Positions 25,281 to 34,685 of a stretch of 64,000 nt of DNA are shown here, piece by piece. Under the pieces are notes generated by a model. It saw only the letters and a program-made list of their open reading frames with translations. It had not been told where the DNA came from and searched no databases. The position numbers and the translations under genes were made by a program. Every line of letters begins with the position of its first letter. The first letter of the stretch is position 1. This DNA comes from JBBQYD01 sp942493075. Lineage in GTDB: Bacteria > Verrucomicrobiota > Verrucomicrobiia > Limisphaerales > UBA8199. The stretch spans positions 5,456,001 to 5,520,000 of the forward strand of contig OW818681.1 of assembly GCA_942493075.1 (NCBI GenBank). Direction: 5' to 3'.

Positions 25281-27614
25281 ATGTGTTGTGCCCGTTGTGT
25301 GATCGTGTGTCTGTTGTGCCTCGGGATTTATTCCGGCGAATCTCAAACTCGCATCAAGCTCTCTGCAATTGTCCCAGGTAGCGAACGGGTTCAATTGGTT
25401 AACAATGGAGATTTTCAATCGCAGGGTCCGGCAGAGGACGGGGCGTTTCCCTTTCCAGTTGGATGGAGCCGTATGGCCGATATGTTCGTTGGCCCGGGTG
25501 TGAACCTGTCGCTCGTGAACGGTGCGACCGTAGCCCTCGGCAGGGTGGATGGCGGTGCAGGTGTGAGCATGTATAGCCGCTCGGTGCGCCTTGAGCCCAA
25601 CACCAGTTATGTGCTCAGCGCCTACATGTGGAACTTAGGCAGTGCGGGCAATAGCGTCGTCACAGTGGTTGATCTTAACGACGCCAAAAACGAGCCGCAG
25701 CTCTATCTGAGCCGGGACCATGCCGGGGCCGATCAAGGCTACTTTGTTTATGGAACCTTCAACACGGCTGATACGGGCTCCAACGTGGTTCTGCGTGTCT
25801 TTTACGATGGCCGCACGGGCTCCGGTGCTGCTCCAGATTACTTCCCAATCGGAGCTCAATGGGACAACATTGCGGTGACCCGTGCAGACGAGTTCCTCCC
25901 ACCGCAGCCGACTGGTTCGGGAGCCAACCTGCGCCCGACTGTCGCGATGTGCAGTCCTGAGGACGGCGAGAGCCTCTTCGTTGAGACGGTCCCCGCCATC
26001 CTGCCATTAGCCGCAAACGCCGCTGACCTGGATGGGACGATCACTCAGGTCGAGTTTTATGCTGGGACCAACAAGCTGGCACAGGTTTCGACCTATCCTT
26101 ACAGCGTCCTCTGGTCAAATGTCACATCAGGCTCGTTCCGGCTGACAGCGGTGGCGACCGACGATCACGGCGCCACCACCGTTTCTGCCCCGGTGTTTAT
26201 CAGCACTACGATTCTGCCGCAGCCCGTGCCTTTGAGCATTGAGACTCAGGGGGCAAATGTGCTGGTTTCATGGCCAACGTCCGCCACAGCATCCTCGCTT
26301 CAATGCGCGTTAAACCTGGAAGGCGCCAGTTCCTGGAAAGTGCTAACCAACGCGCCTGTGCTGGCAGGAGAGCACCATCGCGTGACTCTGGCGCAGAGTA
26401 ACTCACCGCAATTCTTCCGGTTGGGCGCCGAGGTCGATCCCAGCACGCTGAACCGCAAACTCCTCATGGGATACCAGGGATGGTTCGCCTGCCCCCAGGA
26501 TGGTTCGTCTCTTAACCAATGGGTCCATTGGTTCCGGCGACAGAACCCCGTCGCCACCAATGCGACGTTCGATTTTTGGCCTGATGTATCGGAGTTCGAT
26601 GCAGACGAACTATTCGCGACCGATCTGACCCATAGCAACGGCAGTCCTGCGAAGTTGTTCTCCGCCTATAATCGCAAGACCGTTATGCGCCATTTCAAGT
26701 GGATGAAAGATCACCACCTCGATGGGGTGTTTTTGCAGAGGTTTTCTTCGAGCCTGAGCGACTCCGGTCATTTTGCATTTCGGAATCAGGTCACGGGCAA
26801 CGTCCGCGCGGGCGCTGAGGCCTACGGACGCGTCTTCGCGATGATGTATGATATTTCCGGGCAGAATCCTGCGACGCTCGTCAGAACGCTTACCAACGAT
26901 TGGAACTATCTCATCAACACCCTGCGGATGACCAATAGCCCTGCGTATGTGCGGCACAAGGGCAAGCCCGTCGTGGCCATCTGGGGTTTCGGATTTACGG
27001 ATCGTCCGGGTACGCCTCAGGATGCCCAGGCCGTCATTAACTTTTTCAAAGCTGCAGGATGCACTGTCATGGGTGGTGTTCCTACACAGTGGCGGACTTT
27101 GAAAGGCGATTCCCAGACCAACGCCGCCTGGGCTGCTGTTTACCGCTCATTCGATATCATTAGTCCATGGTCCGTCGGACGCTATGGGAACATTACTGAG
27201 ATTGATGCCTTTCGTCAGAACCAGATTCAGCCTGACCTGGTGGAGACCAAAGCGAAGGGAATCGATTATATGCCAGTCATCTTCCCGGGTTTCTCGTGGA
27301 CCAATTTGAACCAGGGACCTTTCAACCAGATCCCCCGGAACGGCGGCACCTTTTATTGGCGGCAGGCGCTCAATGCCATATCTGCTGGGTGCACCATGCT
27401 TTATGGAGCCATGTACGATGAGGTTGATGAAGGCACTGCCATGTTCAAAGTGGTTCCCACCCGGGGCCAGTTACCTGTGGAAGGATCGTTTGTTCCTCTG
27501 AACGTGGACGGACAAGCCCTGCCCAGCGACTGGTATCTGCGCGTCGCTGACCAAGCCTCACGCATGCTTCGTCAGGAAATCCCGCTGCAAGGACAACTCC
27601 CCATCCGACCTTGA
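25281..27614 (+). CDS. Secreted GH99/GH71-like glycosidase with Ig-like domain
   Basis: 777 residues from the ATG at 25281, which gives a short signal peptide (CVIVCLLCLGIYSG); the frame extends to a GTG at 25194, giving a longer leader. Domains: a carbohydrate-binding jelly roll (about 25-185, NTSYVLSAYMWNLG), a bacterial Ig-like domain (about 190-300, ITQVEFYAGTNKLAQV), a small module ending PQFFRLG (about 315-385), and a C-terminal TIM barrel (about 395-777) of the GH71/GH99-like type: KLLMGYQGWFACPQDG, FDFWPDVSEFD, HHLDGVFLQRF, KPVVAIWGFGF, DIISPWSVGRYG, AMYDEVDEGTA. GH99 relatives are endo-alpha-mannosidases/mannanases. Catalytic residues cannot be assigned with confidence. Likely acts outside the cell on an alpha-linked polysaccharide. 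Confidence 0.8.
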   Translation: MCCARCVIVCLLCLGIYSGESQTRIKLSAIVPGSERVQLVNNGDFQSQGPAEDGAFPFPVGWSRMADMFVGPGVNLSLVNGATVALGRVDGGAGVSMYSRSVRLEPNTSYVLSAYMWNLGSAGNSVVTVVDLNDAKNEPQLYLSRDHAGADQGYFVYGTFNTADTGSNVVLRVFYDGRTGSGAAPDYFPIGAQWDNIAVTRADEFLPPQPTGSGANLRPTVAMCSPEDGESLFVETVPAILPLAANAADLDGTITQVEFYAGTNKLAQVSTYPYSVLWSNVTSGSFRLTAVATDDHGATTVSAPVFISTTILPQPVPLSIETQGANVLVSWPTSATASSLQCALNLEGASSWKVLTNAPVLAGEHHRVTLAQSNSPQFFRLGAEVDPSTLNRKLLMGYQGWFACPQDGSSLNQWVHWFRRQNPVATNATFDFWPDVSEFDADELFATDLTHSNGSPAKLFSAYNRKTVMRHFKWMKDHHLDGVFLQRFSSSLSDSGHFAFRNQVTGNVRAGAEAYGRVFAMMYDISGQNPATLVRTLTNDWNYLINTLRMTNSPAYVRHKGKPVVAIWGFGFTDRPGTPQDAQAVINFFKAAGCTVMGGVPTQWRTLKGDSQTNAAWAAVYRSFDIISPWSVGRYGNITEIDAFRQNQIQPDLVETKAKGIDYMPVIFPGFSWTNLNQGPFNQIPRNGGTFYWRQALNAISAGCTMLYGAMYDEVDEGTAMFKVVPTRGQLPVEGSFVPLNVDGQALPSDWYLRVADQASRMLRQEIPLQGQLPIRP

Positions 27615-27628
27615 AATCCCGCCCTTCC

Positions 27629-28456
27629 CTACGCTACGCCCGGATCGACTTCCTCAGGTTGCCAGAGCCAGCGGCCTTCCATTCCTCCGGCAATGACCAG
27701 GTTCTGCCCGGTCACGTGGCGAGCCAAGAGATCGGATGCCAGGAACACAGCCGCGTTACCCATATCTGAGGGGCGGCCTATCTGGGGCAGAGCCATCGTG
27801 GCGGTGGCCTTTCGAACCATGGAGGGGTTGCCCAACTTAGCCGCAAGACGTGGAACAGCAGTCCAACCAGGGGAAATGCAGTTGATGCGCCCGCCGCAGT
27901 ATGAGGCCGTGTGGGGGGCAATACGGGCGAGTTCGTTCTTGAGTGAGCGCGTGAGTCCGTAGGCAATGGCGGCTTTGCCAGCAGCATAATCGGCATGACC
28001 AGCCTCGCCGAACACAGCAGCAGTCGAGGCGATCACCACCGCGTTACCGTGCCTTTGGCGTGCTGCAATTCGCAGGAACTCCCGCAGGCTCAAGAAGGTG
28101 CTGGTGAGCACTCCATCAAGAGTCTTGCGCCAATGTGCCAGTGACATATCGGCCAGGAAGCAATCGCGTGTTTCCCAGGAAGCGGCATTCGCCACAAGCG
28201 TATCCACCTGACCGAATTTGCGCACGGCGGCGGTGAAAAGTTTCTTCGTATCCGCCTCACGGCTCAGATCCGCACGCACGCATAGCACATCCGTGCCAGG
28301 CAACTCACGGCAGAGTTTCTTTAACGCGTGGCCTCCGGAACGATACTGCAGCACCAACCGGCAACCTTCCGCCGCGAACGCCCGGGCGATACCACCCCCG
28401 ATGCCACCCGACGCCCCCGTTATGACAATCACCTTACTTTTGAGTCCGGTTTCCAT
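27629..28456 (-). CDS. SDR family oxidoreductase
   Basis: 275 residues with the classical short-chain dehydrogenase plan: nucleotide-binding TGASGGIG (13-20), VANAA (about 88-92), catalytic S144, Y157 and K161 (YAAGK), and the C-terminal NCISPGW. It resembles FabG-type reductases but the substrate is not evident. Its first 23 bp overlap the 3' end of the GAF kinase gene, so it is likely co-expressed with that kinase and the LptG-like gene. Confidence 0.9.
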   Translation of the reverse strand: METGLKSKVIVITGASGGIGGGIARAFAAEGCRLVLQYRSGGHALKKLCRELPGTDVLCVRADLSREADTKKLFTAAVRKFGQVDTLVANAASWETRDCFLADMSLAHWRKTLDGVLTSTFLSLREFLRIAARQRHGNAVVIASTAAVFGEAGHADYAAGKAAIAYGLTRSLKNELARIAPHTASYCGGRINCISPGWTAVPRLAAKLGNPSMVRKATATMALPQIGRPSDMGNAAVFLASDLLARHVTGQNLVIAGGMEGRWLWQPEEVDPGVA

Positions 28457-30212
28457 GTTCTTCCCTGTGCACGGGCAGAAGGATGCTAAACACCGATCCT
28501 TTGCCAGGGCGCGATTTCAATTTGATTTTGCCGCGATGCGTTTCCACCACGCGGGTAACGATAGCCAAGCCAATGCCTGTGCCCTTCGCCTTTGTGGTGC
28601 TCAGTAAAGATTTGAACGCGCGTTGTCGTTGCTCTTCGGACATACCATGTCCGGTGTCCTGGATATCGATGCCCACGTGGCTGATCTCCGAGCCTGAGCG
28701 TTGCAAGGATATGGCGCGCGTTTGAATGGTCAGAGTGCCTCCCTGAGGCATCGCCTCTACCGCATTAAGAATCAGGTTGAGCAAGGCCTGCTCTAATTGG
28801 GTGGCATCCCCCATGACCGCCGGCAAATCCGGAGCCGAGCGCCGTTCCAGAGTCACGTTCTGCTGTTTCAGCTTGTGCCGCACGAGGAGGCATAACTCCT
28901 CGACCAGTTCGTTCATGCTAACGGGCGCCATTTGAGGTTCGCTCGTGCGCGCGAAATTCATGATCTGCTCGACGATTTTGTTCAGATGCTCGATTTTTTC
29001 ATCGATGATGCGTGCATCCTTGGCGCGGGGATCACCTGCGGGGAAGCTGAGGTTCAACGAATGATAAAGCATCTTCATCACCGTGAGCGGATTGCGGATT
29101 TCGTGAGCCACCTCAGCGGCCAGCAATCCGAGCGCGGATAGCTTTTCGTTCTGACGCAACTGTTCCTCCATATCCACGAGGCGCTCGTAGAGCCGCGCTT
29201 TTTGGATAGCGATAGCCGAGAGTTCGGCGAACGCGGAAAGGATGCTCACTTCCTCGTTCGAGAAGTGGTAGGGTCCGCTGGTATAGACGTTCAAGGTGCC
29301 TATCGCCTGGCCGGAAAACAGCAGCGGCACGCTCAGCAAGCCCGCGAGACCTTCGCTCCGTGCAGTCTCTACATGCTGGTAGCGGTTGCTGGTTTGCACG
29401 TTCTCCACCTGCATGGGTTTGCGCCGCCGCGCGACCGATCCCAACAACGTCTCATTCACATCCAGGCGCGGTTTGCTGACATAAGCAGGGCCAGCCCCGT
29501 AGCTCGCGCGCAAATCGAGCCATTGGCCGGAATCATCCAGCAGCATCAACGAGCACATCTTAGCCCGCATCAAGGTACTCGCCTCGCGCACGATCACATT
29601 GAGGGCATCATCCAGGTTTAGCGCCGAATTGATGGTTCGGCTGACACTTGCCAGTGCTTCGAACAGGTGCACCCGAAGCCTCAATTGTTCGTACAACCAG
29701 GTGTTCTGGATCAAACGGGCAGACTGCACAGCCAGTGCTTCCAGCAACTCCTGGTCGTCCGCCGAAAAAGCGTCTTCCCTGTCTGAATCCACATTTAGAA
29801 CCCCGCGCACTTCGTCGCGAACCAGAAGCGGCACGGCCAGTTCAGATCGGATTTCTGGACGCACCATCACGTAACGGGGGTCTGCGGTCACGTTGCCAAC
29901 GCGTGCAGGCTTGCCAGTGCGCGCCACCCAGCCGGTTATCCCCTCCCCTACGCGCAACTGAAGGGTCATTGCACCTTTAGGAAGCCCGCTGCCAGCATGG
30001 ATTTCGAGAAAGCCAGTAGTCGGATTCACCAGCACAGTGGACCCGCTGGAGGCGCCCACCAATCGAACGGCTTCATCCACGATCAGTTGCAGCGCTTCCT
30101 GGGGTTCCAGGGTTGACTGAAGAACATTACCGACCTTGTACAGGCGGTGGAGCCGTTCATAACGTGCTTTCCAATCCTGGGAATCGTTGGAAGTAGCAGC
30201 GGATGTATCCAT
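28434..30212 (-). CDS. GAF-GAF sensor histidine kinase
   Basis: 592 residues, no membrane segment. An N-terminal coiled stretch, two GAF domains (about 25-180 and 190-345), a linker helix, HisKA with H370 in EVAHEIRNPLT, and HATPase with N box NLILNAVEAM, DTGHGMS and G2 box KGTGIGLAIV. It is a cytosolic sensor of unknown small ligands or redox state. No response regulator is adjacent; the phoB gene is on the other strand with its own phoR. It lies 18 bp after the LptG-like gene and overlaps the SDR gene, so this is a three-gene minus-strand operon. Confidence 0.9.
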   Translation of the reverse strand: MDTSAATSNDSQDWKARYERLHRLYKVGNVLQSTLEPQEALQLIVDEAVRLVGASSGSTVLVNPTTGFLEIHAGSGLPKGAMTLQLRVGEGITGWVARTGKPARVGNVTADPRYVMVRPEIRSELAVPLLVRDEVRGVLNVDSDREDAFSADDQELLEALAVQSARLIQNTWLYEQLRLRVHLFEALASVSRTINSALNLDDALNVIVREASTLMRAKMCSLMLLDDSGQWLDLRASYGAGPAYVSKPRLDVNETLLGSVARRRKPMQVENVQTSNRYQHVETARSEGLAGLLSVPLLFSGQAIGTLNVYTSGPYHFSNEEVSILSAFAELSAIAIQKARLYERLVDMEEQLRQNEKLSALGLLAAEVAHEIRNPLTVMKMLYHSLNLSFPAGDPRAKDARIIDEKIEHLNKIVEQIMNFARTSEPQMAPVSMNELVEELCLLVRHKLKQQNVTLERRSAPDLPAVMGDATQLEQALLNLILNAVEAMPQGGTLTIQTRAISLQRSGSEISHVGIDIQDTGHGMSEEQRQRAFKSLLSTTKAKGTGIGLAIVTRVVETHRGKIKLKSRPGKGSVFSILLPVHREEHGNRTQK

Positions 30213-30230
30213 GCGTGGCTCCTTATTTGT

Positions 30231-31352
30231 TCAGCGCACTCGCGCTGTAAGCCATATGCCACCTAGTCCAAAGACCAGGTTGGGCAGCCAGGCAGCCAGC
30301 CAGGGAGGCATGTGTTGTCCAGAACCCAGGGCCAGCCCCATCTGTTGCAGCACGAAATAGGCGAAGCAAAGCACAATGCTGCTGGCTACCCCGACGAACA
30401 GGTTGCGCCTGCCTGAGGGCGCACCAAAGGGAATGGCCACCAGGACCACCACCAGACAGGTCCAGGGAAGCGCCAACCGGCCATGCAGCTTTGTATAGAG
30501 CCACGCCCGGTCCGCGGCAGAGGGATTAGGGTGCAACCGCAGGTAGTTCACTATTTCTTCGATGGGGATGTCCGTTTTGCGGGCTCCGCGCATGCCCAGA
30601 ACGCGGCTGATTCGGATCTCGCTCCGGATTTCATCTGGCGTTTCCGTGAACGGGAGGAAGAGCATGTTGGTCTCCAATATCGGCAAAGGGATGGCATTGG
30701 TTTGAGCGCCTTCGAGGAACTGCCGCACCTGGTGGAAGACCCACCCACCCGGAGCGGGTTCGGCGGTGGCCGCCGTCACCCACAAGCGGCTGCCATCCGA
30801 CTGCCTCCAGAGCACCTGCGGATTCACCATTCTGCCGCTGAGAGCGTCATAGATTCCGATCTGCCAGACGCGCTGCTCCCGGGCGTTTGTAAAACCGAGG
30901 TTGCGCACCTGGTTGGGGTTGCGCGCAACCTGCGCCCCAGGCAACCTGCGCGCCAATATCCGATCGGACGCTTCATCCGAATCATCGGCCCAAAACTCAT
31001 TGGTAATCAGCAAACCAAGACTGAGCAGAAAGCCCACACCCAAGTGTGGCAGACAAATGCGCCAAAGGCTAACCCCCGCCGCACGGATGGCCGTGATCTC
31101 ATGGTGGCGTGCATGGTTGGTCAGTGCGTAAAGAATGGCCAGCAGCAGCGCAATCGGGAGCACGAGTGTCAGAAACTCAGGGGTTCGTGCCAGGTAATAC
31201 TCGGCGATATCCAGGAAAAGCAGCTCCTTTTCTTTGAACTCGCCGATCCGGTCAAAGAGGTCGAAGGCGATCCAAAAGATGAGGAAGCCCGCCAGGCAGT
31301 ACGCCAGGGGCACCAGCAATTCGCGCAATAAGTAACGGTCCAGGAGCCGCAT
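30231..31352 (-). CDS. LptF/LptG family permease
   Basis: 373 residues from the ATG at 31352; the longer frame upstream overlaps the pstS control region and is not credible. N-terminal helices with the family opening RLLDRYLLRELLVPLAYCLAGF, two further helices (about 55-115), a periplasmic beta-jellyroll segment (about 120-275) and three C-terminal helices (about 290-370). This matches the YjgP/YjgQ permeases, which with LptB move lipopolysaccharide from the inner membrane to the periplasmic bridge. Whether it is LptF or LptG cannot be decided. It is divergent from pstS with PHO-box-like repeats about 90 bp upstream of its start. Confidence 0.85.
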   Translation of the reverse strand: MRLLDRYLLRELLVPLAYCLAGFLIFWIAFDLFDRIGEFKEKELLFLDIAEYYLARTPEFLTLVLPIALLLAILYALTNHARHHEITAIRAAGVSLWRICLPHLGVGFLLSLGLLITNEFWADDSDEASDRILARRLPGAQVARNPNQVRNLGFTNAREQRVWQIGIYDALSGRMVNPQVLWRQSDGSRLWVTAATAEPAPGGWVFHQVRQFLEGAQTNAIPLPILETNMLFLPFTETPDEIRSEIRISRVLGMRGARKTDIPIEEIVNYLRLHPNPSAADRAWLYTKLHGRLALPWTCLVVVLVAIPFGAPSGRRNLFVGVASSIVLCFAYFVLQQMGLALGSGQHMPPWLAAWLPNLVFGLGGIWLTARVR

Positions 31353-31440
31353 CCGAAGGCAGGCTATCCGCTGTGTGGTGCCAAAGCAACTGCTCCGGCG
31401 AGCCAGTGGGCCGCTCGTCAGTGAGGGCGGCAGGGGCGCG

Positions 31441-31480
31441 TTGTAACCTGTTTGTAACATTCCCGCGCTTGGATCGTAAC
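31441..31480 (+). promoter_or_regulatory. PHO-box-like repeat array
   Basis: TTGTAAC at 31441-31447, TTGTAAC at 31452-31458 and TCGTAAC at 31474-31480: starts 11 and then 22 bp apart, so all three are on an 11-bp period. Two 7-bp direct repeats separated by 4 bp is exactly the geometry of a PhoB-binding PHO box. The array lies 74 bp before the pstS ATG, and phoB is in the same operon. It could also affect the divergent LptG-like gene. Confidence 0.8.
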
Positions 31481-31553
31481 CAGCCGTTGCGATTGTGTGC
31501 CGTGTCAGAGTCACAACATTGAACAATCTTGATCTCTTAAAACTATAACCCGT

Positions 31554-32462
31554 ATGAAAGCACTTCGTAATAGCGTAGAACGCACGCAGTCCGCGGGAGC
31601 ACTGATCCCACGACGGGCCAGCCTGGGTATGGCAGCCGTTCTGGCAGCGGCGGTTTGCCTCGCACCCGCCGCCTGGGCAGGCGCCATCACAGCCAAAGGT
31701 TCTGATACCCTCGTGATCCTCGCGCAAAAATGGGCTGAGGTTTACATGAGCAAAAACCCCGCCACCAAGATCCAGGTGACCGGTGGCGGCTCCGGGACAG
31801 GGTTCGCAGCGTTACAAAACCGCACCACGGATTTAGCCAACGCTTCCCGCAAGATCAAATCCGGTGAAACCGCCGAGTGCATCAAAGCCTTCGGAAAAAG
31901 GCCCACGGAATACAAGGTCGCTCTGGACGGCTTATCGATCTACGTCAACGAGGGGAACTCAATTACCGAGCTGGACCTGGAGCAATTGGAGAAGATTTTC
32001 ACAGGCAAAGTGCGGAACTGGAAAGACCTTGGGGGACCGGACGCGCCGATCGTCGTCTATAGCCGCGAGAACAGTTCAGGCACTTATGAGTTCTTCAAGG
32101 AACATGTGCTCAAAGGTGCCGATTTCGTGGCCAGTGCTCAAACAATGCCGGGCACAGCCGCCTTGCTGCAGGCGGTGGCAAAGGACAAGAATAGCATTGG
32201 TTACGGTGGTGCAGCATACGGTGCAGGCGCCAAGCATTTGAAAGTAAAAGCCAACGCGAGCTCGCCAGCCATCGAACCCACAGATGAAACGGTGATCAGC
32301 GGCAAGTATCCGATCTGGCGTTACCTCTACATTTACGTTAACCCGAATCTCGACAAAGGCGAGGTTGCCGACTACCTGAAATGGATTCGCAGCGACGAAG
32401 GCCAGGCGCTTGTGCAACAGATCGGTTACTATTCGCTCCCGGAGAACCTGCGAAGCAAGTGA
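31554..32462 (+). CDS. pstS: Phosphate ABC transporter, substrate-binding protein
   Basis: 302 residues with a long signal peptide (about 42 residues, ending PAAWAG). The mature protein opens with ITAKGSDTLVILAQKWAE and has the phosphate-site GGGSGTGFAAL and the NSSGTYEFF segment of the PstS family. It binds phosphate in the periplasm and hands it to PstCAB. First gene of a seven-gene pst/pho operon, 74 bp after the PHO-box array. A strong hairpin lies in the pstS-pstC gap. Confidence 0.94.
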   Translation: MKALRNSVERTQSAGALIPRRASLGMAAVLAAAVCLAPAAWAGAITAKGSDTLVILAQKWAEVYMSKNPATKIQVTGGGSGTGFAALQNRTTDLANASRKIKSGETAECIKAFGKRPTEYKVALDGLSIYVNEGNSITELDLEQLEKIFTGKVRNWKDLGGPDAPIVVYSRENSSGTYEFFKEHVLKGADFVASAQTMPGTAALLQAVAKDKNSIGYGGAAYGAGAKHLKVKANASSPAIEPTDETVISGKYPIWRYLYIYVNPNLDKGEVADYLKWIRSDEGQALVQQIGYYSLPENLRSK

Positions 32463-32492
32463 TGTAAAGGGATTACGGGATAGCACCGGGCA

Positions 32493-32512
32493 GCCGGGTC
32501 TTCGGACCCGGC
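32493..32512 (+). other. UUCG hairpin between pstS and pstC
   Basis: Perfect 8-bp stem gccgggtc/gacccggc capped by a ttcg tetraloop, without a T tract. Such hairpins protect the 3' end of the upstream message or attenuate read-through, which would give more PstS than permease. Role inferred from position. Confidence 0.65.
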
Positions 32513-32537
32513 ATCAGTGTTAGCGGTTCCAAATTGG

Positions 32538-33713
32538 ATGAGCACACGACACCAGGAAAGACGAAGCATCGGCTGGATGGGCATCAAGCGGGGACACCGC
32601 GCCCATCCTGTAGAATGGTTGGTCGAGCGGGGCATCTTCATCGTCGCCAGCTCAGCGATTTTGATGGTCTTCCTCATCTTCCTGTTTGTGGCGAGGGAAG
32701 CGCTCCCAGTATTTTTTGGGAAAACGAACAGCTCTCTGGCTGGCGAAGTTATTCAGGCCGATAAGCTGGACACCCTGAGTCCCGAACAAGTTCAGCAGTA
32801 CCTGGAGTTGACGCCAAAACAGTTTCGCGAACTGGATCGTGAAGCCTTGCAGGCGCTCATGGAAGTCAAAGTCGAGGCGGCTGCAGAGCTCACCAAAGAC
32901 AAAGATGCGGCGCTGAACACAACAAGCTGGCGTTACCTGGTCGGACCCTGGCAATGGACTGGTTACGACGAGCCCGTTTACATTTGGCAGCCGGTTTCGA
33001 CCATCCACAAGTACAACATCATTCCACTGCTGGTAGGCAGCCTCAAAATCACTTTAGTAGCGCTGGCCTTCTCGGTGCCTTTAGCCCTTGGAGCGGCGAT
33101 CTACGTTTCGCAACTGGCCAGGCCCCGCACGCGCGAATGGCTGAAGCCATCCATCGAGTTGCTGGCGGGAATTCCTTCGGTAGTGCTTGGTTTTTTCGCG
33201 CTCATGGTGCTGGCTAGCATTTTCCAGCGCATCTTCGGATATAATATCCGGCTCAACGCGCTAGTCGCTGGTGTCGCTCTCGGTCTGGCCATTATTCCCG
33301 TGGTGTTCTCGATCGCCGAGGATGCGCTTTCCAGTGTGCCCCGCAGCTATACGCAAGCTGCCTTGGCCCTGGGATCGTCGCGGTGGCAAACGGCCTGGCA
33401 GATTGTCCTGCCCGCTGCGCTGCCAGGTGTATTCGCTGCGGTGGTGCTCGGCTTTGGCCGCGCGATCGGCGAAACCATGGTGGTGCTTATGGCCAGCGGC
33501 AACGCGAGTGTTCTTTCCTGGAATATTCTGGACTCCGCACGAACCATCACCGCCACTATCGCGGCTGAGCTGGCGGAGACAGTTTTCGGCGGTCACCACT
33601 ATCGCGTGTTGTTCATGCTCGGCACTCTGTTGTTCGCGGTTACCTTTTTTTCAAACCTGGTTGCCGGACAGGTCATCTATCGGCTCAAGCTTAGGTTGGA
33701 GGGGAAACGATGA
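32538..33713 (+). CDS. pstC: Phosphate ABC transporter permease PstC
   Basis: 391 residues from the ATG at 32538 (an in-frame GTG at 32517 overlaps the hairpin region). First helix at about 30-55, then a periplasmic insert of roughly 90 residues (about 60-150, rich in Glu and Lys, LSPEQVQQYLELTPKQF) longer than in E. coli PstC, then five helices with the permease EAA-type loop (YTQAALALGSSRWQTAWQIVLPAALPG). With PstA it forms the membrane channel. Overlaps pstA by 4 bp. Confidence 0.93.
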   Translation: MSTRHQERRSIGWMGIKRGHRAHPVEWLVERGIFIVASSAILMVFLIFLFVAREALPVFFGKTNSSLAGEVIQADKLDTLSPEQVQQYLELTPKQFRELDREALQALMEVKVEAAAELTKDKDAALNTTSWRYLVGPWQWTGYDEPVYIWQPVSTIHKYNIIPLLVGSLKITLVALAFSVPLALGAAIYVSQLARPRTREWLKPSIELLAGIPSVVLGFFALMVLASIFQRIFGYNIRLNALVAGVALGLAIIPVVFSIAEDALSSVPRSYTQAALALGSSRWQTAWQIVLPAALPGVFAAVVLGFGRAIGETMVVLMASGNASVLSWNILDSARTITATIAAELAETVFGGHHYRVLFMLGTLLFAVTFFSNLVAGQVIYRLKLRLEGKR

Positions 33714-34678
33714 ACCCGGCACCCGCACAGACCAAAGGACGCTCTCAGATGGCCCGATTCCGCTCCGTACGGTTTGATTGGATCTCGTTCCTTTTTTCGG
33801 GGCTCACCGGCGTGGCCGCCTGGTTAATTGTGGCCATATTGGCGGTGATTCTGGGCAACATCATTCTAAATGGTGGTGCTTACGTATCCTGGCAGTTCGT
33901 CACGGGCGGCACCCAGAGCGACATGTTCGATGTTCGAAAGGCTGGAGTGCTGCCCATGATCATCGGCACATCCGCACGAGTCATCCTGATGACGATCTTC
34001 GTGCTGCCGATTGGCGTGATTACGGCCATTTATCTCACGGAATACGCCGCGTCCACTTCCTGGCTCACCCGCATTATTCGAGGTGCGATCAACAACCTGG
34101 CCGGTGTTCCTTCCATCGTGTTTGGGTTGTTCGGCCTGGGTTTCTTCATCAATTTCATCGGGCAACACATGGATGAGCTCTTGCGCGGACCCGAGCTGGT
34201 TTGGGGCAAACCGGCTCTGATCTGGGCTTCCCTTACTCTGGCCGTAATGACGCTGCCAGTGGTGGTGGTGGCTACCGAGGAATCCCTAAGGGCTATTCCG
34301 CAGGGGTTGCGCGAAGGCAGCCTGGCCTTGGGTGCGACCAAACTGCAAACCATCACCCGAATCGTCCTGCCGCAAGCGCTGCCAGGGATCCTGACAGGAG
34401 CGATTCTCGCCATCAGCCGCGCCGCAGGCGAAGTTGCTCCGCTGCTGTTTACCGGGGCCGCCTACTTCATGGCGGATTTGCCAAGCAGCTTATCGGATCA
34501 GTTCATGGACCTGGGATATCACGTGTATATTCTGTCCACCCAGTCGCCGGATATCGAAAAGACCCGACCGATCCTTTACGCCACCGTGCTCGTGCTCCTG
34601 TTGCTGACTTTCGCCCTCAACCTCGTGGCGATCCTGGTGCGTGCGCGCATGCGCAAGCGCCTGCGGCAACTCCAATAG
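33710..34678 (+). CDS. pstA: Phosphate ABC transporter permease PstA
   Basis: 322 residues, six predicted membrane helices, with the permease coupling loop LREGSLALGATKLQTITRIVLPQALPG and the GVPSIVFGLFGLGFF segment typical of PstA. The ATG overlaps the pstC stop (ATGA). Partner of PstC in the inner-membrane channel. Confidence 0.93.
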   Translation: MNPAPAQTKGRSQMARFRSVRFDWISFLFSGLTGVAAWLIVAILAVILGNIILNGGAYVSWQFVTGGTQSDMFDVRKAGVLPMIIGTSARVILMTIFVLPIGVITAIYLTEYAASTSWLTRIIRGAINNLAGVPSIVFGLFGLGFFINFIGQHMDELLRGPELVWGKPALIWASLTLAVMTLPVVVVATEESLRAIPQGLREGSLALGATKLQTITRIVLPQALPGILTGAILAISRAAGEVAPLLFTGAAYFMADLPSSLSDQFMDLGYHVYILSTQSPDIEKTRPILYATVLVLLLLTFALNLVAILVRARMRKRLRQLQ

Positions 34679-34685
34679 CTTTGCT

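Noticed and set aside
30483..31331. 282-codon plus-strand frame
   Set aside because: Antisense to the LptF/G permease, without signal or motif.
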